Positions 54,196 to 62,821 of a stretch of DNA of 64,000 nt are shown piece by piece. The stretch comes from Ferrovibrio sp036381655. GTDB lineage: Bacteria > Pseudomonadota > Alphaproteobacteria > Ferrovibrionales > Ferrovibrionaceae. A program made the position numbers and the translations under genes. Position 1 is the stretch's first letter, and every line of letters begins with the position of its first letter. The stretch spans positions 186,001 to 250,000 of the forward strand of contig NZ_DASVCJ010000006.1 in NCBI RefSeq assembly GCF_036381655.1, read 5' to 3'. Under the pieces are notes generated by a model that did no database searches, had not been told where the DNA came from, and saw only the letters and a program-made list of their open reading frames with translations.

Positions 54196-55617
54196 TCAGC
54201 CGAACAAATTGAGCAGATAGCTCTGCGGACTGCCCGTACCGGCGCTGTCCTTGAAGGTCAGATATCGCAGCACCAGCTTGTCGACTTCGCTCTGGTCGCT
54301 CTTCAAAGCGTTGACGTCGACGCGCTTCTCCACGGCCGTGACCTGGCTGGAGACATCCTGGTAAGCGATCTGCTGCGGAATGTTATTGCCGACCAGCACC
54401 ACCTCGCGCAGGACATTGTCGCCGAGCAGTTGCACCGTCTGATCCACGTCCTTGATGCGGCGCCCGAATTCGATGGCGGCACGCACGCCTGGCGCCTGCT
54501 CGTCTAGGTGTTTTTCGTATGCAACCTGCTCATAGCGGGTCGCCACTTCGTCCGCCGCCGATTGCAGCGTCAATTTGAGCACCCCGAAGACGTTCGGGTT
54601 GATATCCTCGGCCAGTTTCTTGAACCGCGGATCCTGGAAGCGATTGGCAAGCGAATTCGGGTCGGTGAGATCGCTTTCGAGTATCTTGCGAATCTTGCCC
54701 GGATATTGCGCCTCGCTTTCGAGATCGTAGGAGGCGAGCAGGAACTTGAACAATCGGTAATCGCCGAAGAGGTCATCCAGCGATTTTATCTTGGTGATGT
54801 TTTCCTTGTAGTAGGCGACATCGGCCTGGATGTCTTTGCGATTGCGGAAAGTTTCAAATTCGGGACCTTCAAATTCGTAGTAGTCCGTCTTCTTGGTCGG
54901 AGCCGCTTCTTCGGACAGCAAAGCCTTGCTTTGCGATGAAGTGTAGCTTGCAGCATCCGTAGCAGCCAGATCGGTGCCACTTATCAGCTTCCCGGTGGTG
55001 CCATCGACCAGGGCGCTGCCGTTGATATCGACAGCCAGCTTCTTAAGCTTGGCCAATCCGGCGGGCAGAGCCGTCACCACGGTAGCGTCATTGACGATAT
55101 TGCCGCTGGCATCCCAGCCGACCGTATTGCCGTTGGTGTCGAGCTGCGTACCAGTGGCGCCGAAATTGTATTTCTTCGCCAGCTCACGCTCCTGCAGCGT
55201 GCCCTGATTGGCAACCGAATTCGGATCGTTCAGATCGCTGGTCAGAATGTCGCGCAGGCGCTGGCGATCATTGATATAGAGATCGCCAAAACCATTGGCA
55301 TAGGCCAGAACCTTGAGGAAGCGGTCGTCGTCAATCAACTCCGAGACCGTCGTCGCAGTCGCGGCGCGATTTTTGAAATAGGTGGCGTCGGCTTCCACCT
55401 GGGCGTTCTGAACCTTGTATTGGCTGTTGCGCAGCCGGATCGCGGCGTTGTTGAATTCGCGCGTAACTTCCTTGGCCTTCTCCGCAGATTCGTCCGCGGC
55501 GTGGGCCTGCTTGTTCTCTTCCGCGAGCTTCTGCAATTTCTTGTACATCGCCAGCGGCGACATGGTCGCCGTGCTGGTCGTCGATGTACCAAGCAATATG
55601 CTGAGATCTATCGCCAT
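54196..55617 (-). CDS. DUF1217 family flagellar protein (two repeats)
   Basis: 473 residues with two DUF1217 units: residues about 80-165 (ATYFKNRAATATTVSELIDDDRFLKVLAYANGFGD...LRDILTSDLNDPNSVANQ) and about 265-345 (AYYKENITKIKSLDDLFGDYRLFKFLLASYDLESE...IRKILESDLTDPNSLANRF). The DLxDPNSxANxxxD motif at the end of each repeat is diagnostic. An N-terminal helix begins MSPLAMYKKLQKLAEENKQ. DUF1217 proteins occur in alphaproteobacterial flagellar clusters, and resemble FlgD/hook-associated accessory proteins in location; function not established. Confidence 0.87.
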   Translation of the reverse strand: MAIDLSILLGTSTTSTATMSPLAMYKKLQKLAEENKQAHAADESAEKAKEVTREFNNAAIRLRNSQYKVQNAQVEADATYFKNRAATATTVSELIDDDRFLKVLAYANGFGDLYINDRQRLRDILTSDLNDPNSVANQGTLQERELAKKYNFGATGTQLDTNGNTVGWDASGNIVNDATVVTALPAGLAKLKKLAVDINGSALVDGTTGKLISGTDLAATDAASYTSSQSKALLSEEAAPTKKTDYYEFEGPEFETFRNRKDIQADVAYYKENITKIKSLDDLFGDYRLFKFLLASYDLESEAQYPGKIRKILESDLTDPNSLANRFQDPRFKKLAEDINPNVFGVLKLTLQSAADEVATRYEQVAYEKHLDEQAPGVRAAIEFGRRIKDVDQTVQLLGDNVLREVVLVGNNIPQQIAYQDVSSQVTAVEKRVDVNALKSDQSEVDKLVLRYLTFKDSAGTGSPQSYLLNLFG

Positions 55618-55757
55618 CCCTGCCCGCCTCCTGCGGCACTGACGGTGACCGATATCCCGGCTTCTCCGGGCTAGATCGGAATCGCCGTCATCCTACCATG
55701 CAGGCGCGATGCGGCAATACCGAGTTTTGCTTTTGAGTTCAGCCGATTAACCCTATG

Positions 55758-56705
55758 TTAACCACCCGGCGTGGCCGGCTTGGCGGGATTTTTGGTGCCA
55801 GCTGTGCTCGCTGCGGCGCCGGCCGCGGCAGCCGGCGCCTTGCGCTCCGGCGCGGCCGAGGCTGCCTGCTCCTGAATGCCGGCCCGCAGATTTACCGGGA
55901 TCAGCTTGCGCGTTGCCAGGCGCACGGTGATGTCCTGCGCCGCCGCCGGATCCATATCGGCAAGGATGGCCGCCAGCTTGGCTTCCTTCATGCGCTCGGC
56001 GACGCCGAGCAGGACGTTCGAATCCAGCTTCTCGAAAATCCGCGCCGCATCCTTCGGCTTCATGTTTTCATAGACCTTGACCAAGCCTTGCAGATTCTTC
56101 TCTTCCTGCTGGTCATGCTCCTGGACGATCTGCTTGATGCTGCCCTCGAGCTTCTTCAGCGCGGCGATACGCTCGTCGAGGCGTTTTTCCGCTGCCGCCA
56201 GCAGGCTCTCGCGCATGTCGAGTTCCCGGCTGCGCTGCTCGAGCTGATCGCGGCGCCGGGCAAGATTGGCCAGCAATTCGATTTCCGAGCGGGTATACGT
56301 GGTCGGATCCCGGCTTGCCAGCGACTGGATCGCCGAGGACGCGCCGGCGGCATTGGCAGACGGCGGCTGCTCGGCCGGTGGCTGTTTCGGCGCTTCCGCC
56401 TGCGGCGCGGCATTGCCCTGGGCCACCTGCTGCTGCTTCGCCGCTTGCCCTTCGGCGGCAGGCTTCTCAGGCGTCAACTTCGTCGGCTGTCCCTGGCTTG
56501 AGCGCGCTTGCGCCGGCGCCGCTTGCTGCGCGCCGGCCGCCGTAACGAAGAGTTCCCCTCGCCCTTCCCACAGCGTGCCGATCTTCAAGCCGAGCAGCAG
56601 GGCCAATGCCAGGATGGTCAATGGCAGAATACGGACGCGCCCTGCCAGCCGCCTGCGCGGCCTGGCCTGGACGGCAGCAGATTTATTCGCCGCCGTCTTT
56701 TTCAT
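55758..56705 (-). CDS. MotE-like protein (FliG-N/MgtE-N superfamily)
   Basis: 315 residues. A membrane segment (RILPLTILALALLLGLKIG, about 25-43), an Ala/Gln/Pro-rich region, a coiled coil (RRRDQLEQRSRELDMRESLLAAAEKRLDERIAALKKLEGSIKQIVQEHDQQEEK, about 152-205) and a C-terminal MgtE-N-like domain: LVKVYENMKPKDAARIFEKLDSNVLLGVAERMKEAKLAAILADMDPAAAQDITVRLAT. That is the pattern of MotE, the chaperone that targets MotC in rhizobia. Coupled by ATGA to the DUF6468 gene. Confidence 0.85.
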   Translation of the reverse strand: MKKTAANKSAAVQARPRRRLAGRVRILPLTILALALLLGLKIGTLWEGRGELFVTAAGAQQAAPAQARSSQGQPTKLTPEKPAAEGQAAKQQQVAQGNAAPQAEAPKQPPAEQPPSANAAGASSAIQSLASRDPTTYTRSEIELLANLARRRDQLEQRSRELDMRESLLAAAEKRLDERIAALKKLEGSIKQIVQEHDQQEEKNLQGLVKVYENMKPKDAARIFEKLDSNVLLGVAERMKEAKLAAILADMDPAAAQDITVRLATRKLIPVNLRAGIQEQAASAAPERKAPAAAAGAAASTAGTKNPAKPATPGG

Positions 56706-57196
56706 CGCGTCTGTCTCAACGCCATCAGCAATTCACGCTCGGCCTCGGAACGCGGCTCCAGCTTGAAATCCTGAGCGGCGCTTCCCGCCGCGGCCACGGG
56801 TTTGCGGAATGGCGTGACCGGCGCCTTCGCCATGTCCGGCTTGCGCTCCGGCACGGCTTGCTGCTGGCGGACTGCCCGCGTATTGGCAGCTTCGCCGGCA
56901 AGGCGGTCGGCCAGCCGATCGGCCGTCTCGATCATGAAGCTGAGTTCGTCCCGCAAGGCGCGCGCCTGCTTGAGGTTTTCCTCGTGCGCGGTATCGGCGG
57001 CGGCCGAGGCCGCTTTCAACTCGTTCATGCCCTGCCGGGCCTTGATCAACGCCTTGTCGAAATCCGCGATCAGGCGGCGCATCTCGTCCTGGTTCGCGCG
57101 CAAATTGCCCAGCCGCCGGTTGAGCACCAAAGATATGGACAGCGTGATCACCAGCAGGACGGCGACGACGATTTCGACAACGAGCGACAGCGTCAT
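56702..57196 (-). CDS. DUF6468 domain-containing membrane protein
   Basis: 164 residues: an N-terminal membrane segment (VVEIVVAVLLVITLSISLVL), a coiled coil (LGNLRANQDEMRRLIADFDKALIKARQGMNELKAASAAADTAHEEN) and a basic/Pro-rich tail. This fits the alphaproteobacterial DUF6468 proteins next to fliM and the MotE-like gene. Starts inside the fliM stop (TGATG); overlaps the MotE-like ATG by ATGA. Probably translationally coupled on both sides. Confidence 0.82.
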   Translation of the reverse strand: MTLSLVVEIVVAVLLVITLSISLVLNRRLGNLRANQDEMRRLIADFDKALIKARQGMNELKAASAAADTAHEENLKQARALRDELSFMIETADRLADRLAGEAANTRAVRQQQAVPERKPDMAKAPVTPFRKPVAAAGSAAQDFKLEPRSEAERELLMALRQTR

Positions 57197-58233
57197 CACG
57201 CCCCTCCCAGATTCTTGAGGGTGCGCTCGATCTTGACCGCGATGTTGTTGCCCATCCGGCCCATGCGGCCTTCCACCATCGAGACGCCGCCGCAGCGCAT
57301 CAGCACCACGGAATCCGGCGTCGCGTTGAACATGACGGTCTTGCCGACCTCCAGGTTCATCACCTGACCCAGCGTCATCACCTGCTCGTCGAGCACCGCC
57401 TCGATCTCGACATCGGTCGACCACAGTTCGGTGGCGAGGTGGTTCTCCCAGATCGAGTCGCGGCCGAACTTCTCGCCCATGAACATCTGCAGCAGAAGTT
57501 CGCGGACGGGCTCCAGCGTCGCGTAGGGCAGCATCAATTCAAGGCGGCCGCCGCGGTCTTCCATATCGACGCGCAGGCGGGCAAGAATTGCCGCGTTCGC
57601 CGGGCGGGCGATGGTGGCGAAGCGCGGATTGGTCTCGATGCGGTCGTAGGAGAAATTGACCGGCGCCAGCGGCTCGAAGGCGGCCCGCATGTCATCGAGC
57701 ACGACATTGACCATGCGCTCGACCAGGTTACGCTCGATCGTGGTATAGGGGCGGCCTTCGATGCGCATCGCGGCGGTGCCGCGCCGGCCGCCCAGCAGCA
57801 CGTCGACGATCGAATAGATCAGCGAGCTGTCGACCGTAAGCAGGCCGTAATTGTCCCACTCGACGGCGCGGAACACGCTCAGGATCGCCGGCAGCGGGAT
57901 CGAGTTCAGATAGTCGCCGAAGCGGATCGAGGTGATGTTGTCGAGCGAGACTTCGACGTTGTCGGACGTGAAATTGCGCAGGGAAGTCGTCATCAGGCGC
58001 ACGAGGCGGTCGAACACCACCTCGAGCATAGGCAGGCGCTCGTAAGAGACGAGCGCGCTGTTGATGATGGCGCGGATGCCGGCTTTGTCGGCATCTTCCT
58101 CGACACTTGCATCGAAACCGAGAAGACTGTCGATTTCGTCCTGGTTCAGGATGCGCGTGGAGCCGCCATCGTCAGCGTCGCCGCCTCCGCCGCCGGCCCA
58201 TTCCGCCTCGCCATCACCAACAGTATCCGCCAT
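57196..58233 (-). CDS. fliM: flagellar motor switch protein FliM
   Basis: 345 residues. The N-terminal CheY-binding peptide region RILNQDEIDSLLGFD, the middle CheC-like domain (MLEVVFDRLVRLMTTSLRNFTSDNVEVSL, GGRRGTAAMRIEGRPYTTIERN, NFSYDRIETNPRFATIA) and the C-terminal SPOA domain (VDMEDRGGRLELMLPYATLEPVRELL, VGKTVMFNATPDSVVLMRCGG) are all present. It binds phospho-CheY and FliG. Follows fliL by 15 bp. Confidence 0.97.
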   Translation of the reverse strand: MADTVGDGEAEWAGGGGGDADDGGSTRILNQDEIDSLLGFDASVEEDADKAGIRAIINSALVSYERLPMLEVVFDRLVRLMTTSLRNFTSDNVEVSLDNITSIRFGDYLNSIPLPAILSVFRAVEWDNYGLLTVDSSLIYSIVDVLLGGRRGTAAMRIEGRPYTTIERNLVERMVNVVLDDMRAAFEPLAPVNFSYDRIETNPRFATIARPANAAILARLRVDMEDRGGRLELMLPYATLEPVRELLLQMFMGEKFGRDSIWENHLATELWSTDVEIEAVLDEQVMTLGQVMNLEVGKTVMFNATPDSVVLMRCGGVSMVEGRMGRMGNNIAVKIERTLKNLGGA

Positions 58234-58248
58234 GACCGCTACGCTCCA

Positions 58249-58755
58249 CTATTGGATCAGCATTTCCTTGAACAGCACGTCGTTGATCTTGATCGGGGCA
58301 ACCGCCTGATTGACGCGGATCAGCAACTCTTCCTTCAGCCGGTACATGCCGGCGGAACCGACCAGATCATCGGGGCGCAGTTCGCGGAGATAAATCTGGA
58401 AATTGTCGATCACCCTGGGCAGCAGCTCGTTCAGCTTCGGCGTCGCCAACGGATCGTTATGCTCCAATGAAACCTTCAGCTTGAGATAGGAAGCCTGCCG
58501 TCCGGGCGAATTCAGATTGACCAGAATGTCCGGCAGATCATAGAAGACCGTGACCTTCGGCTGCTCGGGCTTGACCTCGGCCTCCTCCTCATGCGAGGCG
58601 AACAGGAAGAAATAGGCCGCTCCGCCGCCGCCGATCAGTAGCAGCAGAAGCACCCCGGCAACGATAAAGATGATCGCTCGCTTGCCGCGCTTCTTCTTGC
58701 CGCCCTGGCCTTCGAGCTCACCGCCCTCGGCCAAGCCTTCCGTTTCATCACTCAT
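58249..58755 (-). CDS. fliL: flagellar basal body-associated protein FliL
   Basis: 168 residues. One membrane segment (AIIFIVAGVLLLLLIGGGGAAYFFLFA), then a stomatin-like periplasmic domain: VTVFYDLPDILVNLNSPGRQASYLKLKVSLEH and LNELLPRVIDNFQIYLRELRPDDLVGSAGMYRLKEELLIRVNQAVAPIKINDVLFKEMLIQ. The final 'VLFKEMLIQ' is the FliL signature. It supports the stator. First gene of the fliL-fliM-DUF6468-MotE-like operon. Confidence 0.97.
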   Translation of the reverse strand: MSDETEGLAEGGELEGQGGKKKRGKRAIIFIVAGVLLLLLIGGGGAAYFFLFASHEEEAEVKPEQPKVTVFYDLPDILVNLNSPGRQASYLKLKVSLEHNDPLATPKLNELLPRVIDNFQIYLRELRPDDLVGSAGMYRLKEELLIRVNQAVAPIKINDVLFKEMLIQ

Positions 58756-58831
58756 CCTGCCGTACCCCGGGGACCTTCAGCCCACTCTAGCAGGGCATTG
58801 GTAGCGCCGCACAGTTAACACTTTGTCACTA

Positions 58832-58850
58832 CCCGGCAGTTTTTGCCGAC
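58832..58850. promoter_or_regulatory. palindromic element F1 upstream of flgF and fliL
   Basis: CGGCA-GTTTT-TGCCG inside CCCGGCAGTTTTTGCCGAC. Nearly the same sequence occurs at 63310-63326. Its centre is about 106 bp upstream of the -12 box of the flgF sigma-54 promoter. Placement fits an enhancer-binding (FlbD-like, ftr-type) site. Confidence 0.6.
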
Positions 58851-58933
58851 TCTTCCCCGCCGCACAGGGGTCAAGTTCTGCCGGTTGGGCGCGGCGTGGC
58901 AAATTCGTCGCGGTTTCCCAGGAATTTTCCAGT

Positions 58934-58950
58934 TGGCACGCGGCCTGCAA
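58934..58950 (+). promoter_or_regulatory. sigma-54 promoter of flgF
   Basis: TTGGCACGCGGCCTGCA has the invariant GG (58935-58936) and GC (58947-58948) with 10 bp between them and the TGGCAC core. A start point near 58960 would give a 29-nt leader to the flgF ATG. Confidence 0.82.
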
Positions 58951-58988
58951 CATGGTGGCCGAGCAACGGCTAACCGTGAGTTGGAGCC

Positions 58989-59711
58989 ATGGAGAACGCA
59001 ACGTATATCGGCCTGTCCCGCCTCTCGACGATGAAACGCGAGATGGACGTGATCGCCAATAACCTCGCGAACATGAACTCGAACGCCTACAAGGGCGAGC
59101 GGGTGATGTTCGAGGAGTATCTCAAGGGTCCGAACCGGCGCCAGCAGGACAGCTACGTCAATGATTTCGGCATCCTGCGCGACACCCGCGCCGGCAAGCT
59201 GGAATCGACCGGCAATCCGCTCGATCTGGCCATCAACGGCAAAGGTTACCTGACCGTCGATACGCCGCAAGGTCGCCGCTATACCCGGGATGGTCATCTC
59301 CGTCTCGACGCCGAGCGCCGGCTGGTCACATCGGGCGGTCATCCCGTGCTGGACGATCGCGGCCGGCCTATCGTATTTCCCGATAACGGCGAGACGCCCT
59401 CGGTGTCGGTGGACGGCACCGTCAGCATCGGCGCACAGCAGATCGCCAAGCTTGACCTGGTCACCTTCGACAACGAGCAGGAACTGCGCAAGACCGCGCA
59501 GGGCCTTTACGCCACGGCGCAGCAGCCGCAGGCGGCGCCGGTGGCCAGCACCATCGTGCAGGGCATGCTAGAGGCTTCCAACATCGAACCGATCGTCGAA
59601 ATGACCAATATGATCGAGCTGGTCCGCCAGTACCAGAACACCCAGAACCTGCTGGACAGCGAGAATGAGCGTCAGCGGAACGCCATTCAGCGTCTCGGCC
59701 GCACCTCCTAA
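58989..59711 (+). CDS. flgF: flagellar rod protein FlgF
   Basis: 240 residues. N-terminal STMKREMDVIANNLANMNSNAYKGERVMFEEYLK (rod motif), the GNPLDLAINGKGYLTVDTPQGRRYTRDGHLRLDAERRLVTSGGHPVL block and C-terminal ASNIEPIVEMTNMIELVRQYQNTQNLLDSE fit FlgF. GGAGCC precedes the ATG. First gene of flgF-flgG-flgA-flgH behind a sigma-54 promoter. Confidence 0.97.
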   Translation: MENATYIGLSRLSTMKREMDVIANNLANMNSNAYKGERVMFEEYLKGPNRRQQDSYVNDFGILRDTRAGKLESTGNPLDLAINGKGYLTVDTPQGRRYTRDGHLRLDAERRLVTSGGHPVLDDRGRPIVFPDNGETPSVSVDGTVSIGAQQIAKLDLVTFDNEQELRKTAQGLYATAQQPQAAPVASTIVQGMLEASNIEPIVEMTNMIELVRQYQNTQNLLDSENERQRNAIQRLGRTS

Positions 59712-59739
59712 ATATCCGGATTTCACGAGGAGATAAGTC

Positions 59740-60525
59740 ATGCGCACCCTCAGCATCGGCGCTACCGGCATGATGGCCCAGCAGCTCAACGTCGAGGTCA
59801 TCTCCAACAATATCGCCAACATGAGCACGACGGCGTTCAAGCGCCAGCGCGCCGAGTTTCAGGACTTGCTTTACCAGAATATGCGCCGGCCCGGCACGAC
59901 CTCGTCGGATGCCAATACGATCGTACCGTCGGGCATTCAGATCGGCGTCGGCGTTCGCGCCGCCGGTGTCTATCGCATCAGCGAGCAGGGCAACCTGACC
60001 TCGACCGGCAACAGCTACGATCTTGCCATCAACGGCAAAGGCTATTTCCAGATCACCTTGCCGTCGGGCGAGACGGCCTATACCCGCGCCGGCTCGTTCC
60101 AGGTCGACGCGAATGGCCAGATCGTGACCGTCGACGGCTATCAGCTGCAGCCCGGCATCACCATCCCGCAGGGCGCGCTGTCGGTCAGCATCGACGCCAC
60201 CGGCATCGTCGAGGCGCAGATCGCTGGGCAGACGCAGCCGCAGCAGCTCGGCCAGATCCAGCTTGCGACCTTCGTCAACGAAGCGGGTCTGGATGCGACC
60301 GGCGACAATCTCTTCCTCGAGACGCCCGCTTCCGGCCAGCCGACCGTCGGCAACCCGAATGCCGCCGGCTTCGGCACGTTGCGTCAGGGCTATCTGGAGA
60401 CCTCCAACGTCAATCCGGTGCAGGAGATCACCAACCTGATCTCGGCCCAGCGCGCCTACGAAATGAACTCGAAGGTCATCACCGCAGCCGATGAGATGCT
60501 GCAGACTGCAAGCCGTCTGCGGTAA
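59740..60525 (+). CDS. flgG: flagellar distal rod protein FlgG
   Basis: 261 residues. ATGMMAQQLNVEVISNNIANMSTTAFKRQRAEFQDLLYQ, the GIQIGVGVRAAGVYRISEQGNL element and C-terminal YLETSNVNPVQEITNLISAQRAYEMNSKVITAADEMLQTASRLR match FlgG. Strong GAGGAG ribosome binding site. Forms the distal rod; 28 bp after flgF. Confidence 0.98.
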   Translation: MRTLSIGATGMMAQQLNVEVISNNIANMSTTAFKRQRAEFQDLLYQNMRRPGTTSSDANTIVPSGIQIGVGVRAAGVYRISEQGNLTSTGNSYDLAINGKGYFQITLPSGETAYTRAGSFQVDANGQIVTVDGYQLQPGITIPQGALSVSIDATGIVEAQIAGQTQPQQLGQIQLATFVNEAGLDATGDNLFLETPASGQPTVGNPNAAGFGTLRQGYLETSNVNPVQEITNLISAQRAYEMNSKVITAADEMLQTASRLR

Positions 60526-60549
60526 CCGTCCGGCTGAAGGGGGCAAGTC

Positions 60550-61317
60550 ATGGCAAAGCTTCACACTCTATTCCTCCTGGGCCTCGCGGCCGCCGCTCTG
60601 GCGCCGTCTGTCGCCTATACCGCTCCGGCGGCGGCGCAGACGCAGGTCGCCGCCGTCAGCGGCGGCCAGGTGATCGGCGAACGGGAAATCGCCAAGCGGC
60701 TTACCGAACTGGTGGAGCAGCGCAATGGCGGCCAATCGGTGGAGATCAGCTTCCACGGCCTTGGCAACGAGATAGAGGTGCCGCCCGCGACACCGGCCGT
60801 CCTGCAGGTCGAAAGCTTCTCCTATGATGCCCGCAGCGGCCGCTTCCTCGCCGCGCTCACCACGCCGGGCCGCACCGAGCCGGTCACGGTCAGCGGCCGT
60901 GCCCAGCCTGTCGAATTGATTCCGGTGCTGAAGAACCGCGTCATGCCGGGCGATACGATCAGCCGCAACGACGTCGAGTGGCAGCGCGTTCCCGCGGGCC
61001 GTTATGGTGCCGGATATATCGATCAGATCAACGAGCTCATCGGTCAAAGCCCGCGCCGGCCGCTGGCGACCGGCATGCCGATCCGCGCCGCCGATATCGG
61101 TCGTCCGGAGGCGGTCGGCAAGAACGTCATCGTCACCATGGTCGCGCAGGGGCCCGGCATAACGATCACCACCACGGGCCGGGCCCTCGAGGCCGGCAGC
61201 ATCGGCGATGTCATCCCGGTGATGAACCTGCAGAGCCGCAAGACCATCCAAGCCACGATCACTGGCACGAATGAAGTGCAGGTGACACCGGCGCCGCGCG
61301 TCATCGCATCGAATTGA
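60550..61317 (+). CDS. flgA: flagellar P-ring assembly chaperone FlgA
   Basis: 255 residues: signal peptide (FLLGLAAAALAPSVAYTAPAAA), an N-terminal domain and a C-terminal SAF/FlgA domain (VLKNRVMPGDTISRNDVEWQRVPAG, GQSPRRPLATGMPIRAADIGRPEAVGKNVIVTMVAQGPGITITTTGRALEAGSIGDVIPVMNLQSRKTIQATITGTNEV). The SAF block is diagnostic. It assists FlgI assembly in the periplasm. Ribosome binding site AAGGGGG. Confidence 0.96.
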   Translation: MAKLHTLFLLGLAAAALAPSVAYTAPAAAQTQVAAVSGGQVIGEREIAKRLTELVEQRNGGQSVEISFHGLGNEIEVPPATPAVLQVESFSYDARSGRFLAALTTPGRTEPVTVSGRAQPVELIPVLKNRVMPGDTISRNDVEWQRVPAGRYGAGYIDQINELIGQSPRRPLATGMPIRAADIGRPEAVGKNVIVTMVAQGPGITITTTGRALEAGSIGDVIPVMNLQSRKTIQATITGTNEVQVTPAPRVIASN

Positions 61318-61342
61318 ACAGAGATTGAAAAGGCACTCAGCC

Positions 61343-62098
61343 ATGACACAGCCGCTTCGCCCTCTCCGTCTGGTCGCCATCGCCGGCCTCGCCGTCTCGC
61401 TTGGCGCCTGCGGCAATCTCAGCCGGCTCGCCGATATCGGACAGCCGCCGGAGATGACCAAGATCGACAATCCGACCGAGGAACGCGGCTATCGTCCGGT
61501 CAGCCTGCCGATGCCCGCGCCGGAGGTTTCGCCCCGCCATGCAAATTCGCTGTGGCGGCCAGGTGCGCGGCAATTCTTCAAGGATCCGCGCGCAGCACGG
61601 GTCGGCGACATCCTGACGGTCAATGTGAACCTGCAGGAAAAAGCGCAGTTGCAGAACAATACCACCACGTCGCGCGACAACAGCGAAACCGCGGGCCTGC
61701 CGAATTTCCTCGGTCTGGAAAGCGGCGCCCTCGGCCGCGTACTCGACGGCGTGACCCCATCAACCCTGGTCGACGCCGCCACGGGCTCGCAGGTCCAGGG
61801 CAAGGGTCAGATCAACCGCCAGGAGCAGATCACCGTCAGCGTCGCCGCGCTGGTCACGCAGGTTCTGCCGAACGGCAATCTGGTGATCCAGGGCCGTCAG
61901 GAGATCAGGGTGAACAACGAGATCCGCGAACTGATCATCCAGGGCATCGTGCGGCCGCAGGACATCACCGCGACGAACACGATCAATCAGACCCAGTTGG
62001 CCGAAGCGCGCATTTCCTACGGCGGCCGCGGTCAGTTGACCGACGTACAACAGGCGCGCTGGGGCCAGCAGATCTACGACATCATCTTCCCCTTCTAA
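61343..62098 (+). CDS. flgH: flagellar L-ring lipoprotein FlgH
   Basis: 251 residues from the ATG at 61343 (an upstream start at 61325 adds six residues). Lipobox VSLGAC with Cys23. Conserved SLWRPGARQFFKDPRAARVGDILTVNV, NNTTTSRDNSETAGLPNFLGLE, GKGQINRQEQITVSVAALVTQVLPNGNLVIQGRQEIRVNNEIRELIIQGIVRPQDI and GQLTDVQQARWGQQIYDIIFPF. Outer-membrane L ring. Confidence 0.97.
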   Translation: MTQPLRPLRLVAIAGLAVSLGACGNLSRLADIGQPPEMTKIDNPTEERGYRPVSLPMPAPEVSPRHANSLWRPGARQFFKDPRAARVGDILTVNVNLQEKAQLQNNTTTSRDNSETAGLPNFLGLESGALGRVLDGVTPSTLVDAATGSQVQGKGQINRQEQITVSVAALVTQVLPNGNLVIQGRQEIRVNNEIRELIIQGIVRPQDITATNTINQTQLAEARISYGGRGQLTDVQQARWGQQIYDIIFPF

Positions 62099-62198
62099 GC
62101 ACCGGGAGTCCCGCCCCGCCCGAAGATCGGGCACGCCAGAAAGTGCGTAAGGACCGTAGGAGACGGACCGCGGCAAAAAGCCAGGGCGACAGCAAAGC

Positions 62199-62230
62199 AA
62201 AAGGCCGGTCAGAAGACCGGCCTTTTCTTG
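62199..62230. terminator. bidirectional terminator between flgH and dksA
   Basis: AAAAGGCCGGTC, loop AGAA, GACCGGCCTTTT followed by CTTG on the plus strand and TTTTGCTTTG on the minus strand. It lies between the convergent flgH and dksA genes. Confidence 0.85.
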
Positions 62231-62256
62231 TGCATTCACGAGAAGCTGAAACGATT

Positions 62257-62676
62257 TCAGAGATCGTCGCGGTGGGTGCGCTCCCGCCGCTCATGCCGTT
62301 CCTGCGCCTCGATCGACAATGTGGCGATCGGACGGGCTTCCAGCCGCTTGAGCGAGATCGGCTCGCCGGTCTCTTCGCAGTAGCCGTATGAGCCGTCCTC
62401 GATGCGCTTCAGCGCGGCGTCGATTTTCGAGATCAGTTTGCGCTGGCGGTCGCGCGTGCGCAGCTCCAGAGCCCGATCAGTCTCGACCGAAGCCCGATCG
62501 GCAATATCCGGCTCCTGACTGGTATCTTCCTGCAGATGCTGCAGGGTTTGATTCGACTCGCGCAGGATATCTTCTTTCCACGCCAGCAGCTTCCGGCGGA
62601 AATATTCCTTCATGCGCGGGTTCATGAAGGGTTCGCTTTCGGTCGGCCGATAATTGGCCTTCAATTGAATTCCCAT
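62257..62676 (-). CDS. dksA: DksA-type RNA polymerase-binding factor, one-cysteine form
   Basis: 139 residues. Coiled-coil tip and helices (YFRRKLLAWKEDILRESNQTLQHLQEDTSQEPDIADRASVETDRALELRTRDRQRKLISKIDAALKRIEDGSYGYCEETGEPISLKRLEARPIATLSIEAQERHERRERT). The DksA acidic tip (DIADRAS with Asp residues) is intact. The usual four zinc cysteines are reduced to Cys100 (YGYCEETGEP; SIEAQ in place of CIxC), a form common in alphaproteobacteria. It mediates ppGpp control of transcription. GGAGG precedes the ATG at 62676. Confidence 0.93.
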   Translation of the reverse strand: MGIQLKANYRPTESEPFMNPRMKEYFRRKLLAWKEDILRESNQTLQHLQEDTSQEPDIADRASVETDRALELRTRDRQRKLISKIDAALKRIEDGSYGYCEETGEPISLKRLEARPIATLSIEAQERHERRERTHRDDL

Positions 62677-62821
62677 ATAGTGAACCTCCAGGGCTCCACG
62701 CCGACTCCGGGACCCCGGTCGTGGCGCGCGGAGTATATGAATCAGCCCGCCTCGGGGCAAGGCCGTCGAATTTCACCTAATGTATTGATTTTACTATAGT
62801 ATTGCGAAATAGCCGGATCGG

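Noticed and set aside
55690..55720. sigma-54 promoter for the DUF1217 gene (GG-N10-GC)
   Set aside because: Only the two invariant doublets fit; TGGTAGGATGACGGC lacks the TGGCAC core, so chance is likely.
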